From Desulfobacterales bacterium (GTDB lineage Bacteria; Desulfobacterota; Desulfobacteria; Desulfobacterales; C00003060), in assembly GCA_030613145.1 (NCBI GenBank), contig JAUWMM010000129.1, positions 1 through 6,014 of the forward strand: 6,014 nucleotides of DNA, given 5' to 3'. Shown here piece by piece: positions 4,626-6,014 of the stretch. Within the stretch, counting starts at the first letter, position 1. Each line of letters opens with the position of its first letter. Under the pieces are notes generated by a model that saw nothing but the letters and a program-made list of their open reading frames with translations, was not told where the DNA came from and did no database searches. The position numbers were made by a program, and so were the translations under genes.

Positions 4626-6014
4626 ATGACCAAAAAAGAAGAAGATTTTCCTGATCCTAAAGAGGTCGAAACAGAGATTAGCGATTTCCTTTCAAAAAAA
4701 TTCGGTGGCCGTGTAAAGCTCATCTCTCCTGTCGTCCTTCCTCGTGAGGCTTCCTTTGAGAAAGAAGAAGAGCCGACTAAGGAAAGAAAAATTGAATTTT
4801 CGTTAAAGCCTGAGGAACTTGAGGCCTATCTTGACCAATACATCGTCAAGCAGGATGAGGCCAAGGCAATTTTGGCTACCAAGATCTGCACCCATTTCAA
4901 TCGTATCAAACACGCCGAATCATCCGAGGAAAACCATAATCGAATAATTGGTCAAATTAAGAGCAACATCCTTATGATAGGGCCTACCGGGGTGGGTAAG
5001 ACTTATATGATTAAGTTGATCGCCGAGAAGATCGGTGTCCCTTTTGTCAAAGGTGATGCCACAAAATTCAGCGAAACCGGCTATGTCGGGGGCGATGTTG
5101 AAGACCTGGTACGGGACTTGGTGCGCGAAGCAGACGACGACATAGAGCGGGCCCAGCATGGTATCATCTATATCGATGAAATCGACAAGATTGCCTCCAG
5201 TACAAATCTAATTGGACATGATGTTTCTCGTACCGGAGTTCAGCGCGCACTGCTAAAACCAATGGAAGAAACCGAAGTTGACCTTAAGGTCCCTCATGAT
5301 CCCATTTCGATGCTTGAGGAGATCGAACGCTACCGCAAAACCGGCAAGAAAAAAAAGAGGGTAGTCAACACCAAGAATATCCTTTTCGTAATGAGTGGTG
5401 CATTTGACGAGCTTACAGACTTAATCAAGAAGCGAGTAGTGGATCAGGGCATCGGTTTTGGGGCAACGATTACCAGCCGGTCTGAACGTGTCGATTACCT
5501 GAAACATGTCAAGCCCGAAGACCTAATTAAGTTTGGTTTTGAGACCGAGTTCGTAGGACGGCTTCCTGTGGTAGCGGTGTTTGAACAACTCAACGAAGAC
5601 GACCTTTATAATATTTTAAAAAATCCGAATAATCCTGTTATAGTCAGCAAGAAACTCGACTTCAATGCCTACGATATATCCGTCAAGTTTGACGATCAGA
5701 CGCTTCGCGCCCTGGCCCACCTTGCCTATGAGGAACAAACCGGGGCCCGGGGCCTGGTAAGCGCCATCGAGAAGGTTTTATTGAAGCTTGAGAAAAGACT
5801 ACCGTCCACAGACGTAAAGAAGCTGCCCGTGACCGAAGAAGTGGTAATGGACCCCGAAGGTATGCTTCAAAAAATCATATCCACGCCTGATGATCCCAGG
5901 TGGGCACAGTGTTATGAAGATCTGGCCCGCAATGAAAAGGAATCGGTCAAACAATATGTAAGGGAAAACCGGGCTGTGCTGGCAGAAAAATCAAAGATTG
6001 AGCTCACTCCATCG
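4626..6014 (+). CDS. ClpX-type AAA+ protein unfoldase lacking the zinc-binding domain (3' end outside window)
   Basis: 463 residues are visible and the frame is still open at the window end. ClpX hexamers unfold proteins with ATP and feed them to ClpP. The AAA+ core matches ClpX throughout: YLDQYIVKQDEAK (68-80), Walker A GPTGVGKT (119-126), pore loop GYVG (152-155), Walker B IIYIDEIDK (180-188), DVSRTGVQRALLK (199-211), sensor 1 NILFVMSGAF (251-260), arginine finger FVGRLPVV (309-316) and sensor 2 GARGL (373-377). The ClpP-docking IGF loop is intact (GIGFGA, 275-280). Differences from standard ClpX: residues 1-58 are a charged, cysteine-free leader instead of the Cys4 zinc domain, the RKH loop is replaced by a longer Glu/Lys-rich segment (about 218-247), and a charged tail continues beyond 410. 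It is probably a ClpX paralogue with different adaptor and substrate choice. It has its own promoter and ribosome binding site. Confidence 0.88.
   Translation, partial: MTKKEEDFPDPKEVETEISDFLSKKFGGRVKLISPVVLPREASFEKEEEPTKERKIEFSLKPEELEAYLDQYIVKQDEAKAILATKICTHFNRIKHAESSEENHNRIIGQIKSNILMIGPTGVGKTYMIKLIAEKIGVPFVKGDATKFSETGYVGGDVEDLVRDLVREADDDIERAQHGIIYIDEIDKIASSTNLIGHDVSRTGVQRALLKPMEETEVDLKVPHDPISMLEEIERYRKTGKKKKRVVNTKNILFVMSGAFDELTDLIKKRVVDQGIGFGATITSRSERVDYLKHVKPEDLIKFGFETEFVGRLPVVAVFEQLNEDDLYNILKNPNNPVIVSKKLDFNAYDISVKFDDQTLRALAHLAYEEQTGARGLVSAIEKVLLKLEKRLPSTDVKKLPVTEEVVMDPEGMLQKIISTPDDPRWAQCYEDLARNEKESVKQYVRENRAVLAEKSKIELTPS

Overview
The window looks like a chromosomal segment of a motile, probably anaerobic, deltaproteobacterium-type organism (Desulfobacterota, Desulfobacterales-like). 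This is inferred from three things: the pairing of flgM with a small flagellar-associated gene resembling DVU0524 of Desulfovibrio, a KptA-like protein of the 'GRRPDEFGL' type, and palindromic miniature elements of a style I associate with that group. There is no rRNA or long marker, so the taxonomy is an inference. Base composition is moderate and codon use is similar across the genes. I see no plasmid, phage or CRISPR signal.

Layout, left to right. (1) Bases 1-474 are the 3' end of dnaB, the replicative helicase. (2) A 134-bp gap holds a very good sigma-28 (FliA) promoter match, followed by a two-gene unit: a 139-aa DVU0524-like protein and the anti-sigma-28 factor FlgM. FlgM inhibits FliA and FliA is predicted to transcribe flgM, so this is an autoregulatory flagellar checkpoint loop. 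(3) A mostly empty 289-bp gap ends in a small hairpin. (4) Bases 1650-2381 encode a protein of the KptA/Tpt1 RNA 2'-phosphotransferase family in which the usual Arg-His pair and other catalytic positions are changed, with a very basic C-terminal tail. (5) A 164-bp palindromic MITE-like element starts right after that stop codon and is followed by a stem with a T-run. (6) Bases 2642-4216 encode a CCA tRNA nucleotidyltransferase with an HD domain. Its reading frame runs into the 3' part of an oppositely oriented tRNA-Arg(CCG) gene, which supplies its last codons and its stop. (7) The 398-bp stretch between the tRNA and the last gene holds a second, independent MITE (142 bp, 5-bp target duplication ACGTT, near-perfect central palindrome), a strong rho-independent terminator and a sigma-70-like promoter. 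(8) From 4626 to the end of the window runs an incomplete ClpX-type AAA+ unfoldase that lacks the N-terminal zinc-binding domain but keeps the IGF loop used to dock ClpP.

RNA metabolism is a loose theme: a KptA-like protein, a CCA-adding enzyme and a tRNA gene lie side by side. The genes are mostly separated by terminators or mobile elements, however, and only the DVU0524-like/flgM pair looks like a true operon. The items most worth a second look are the ClpX paralogue with a remodelled substrate face, the KptA-like protein with altered active site, and the sense-antisense overlap of the CCA-adding enzyme gene with a tRNA gene.
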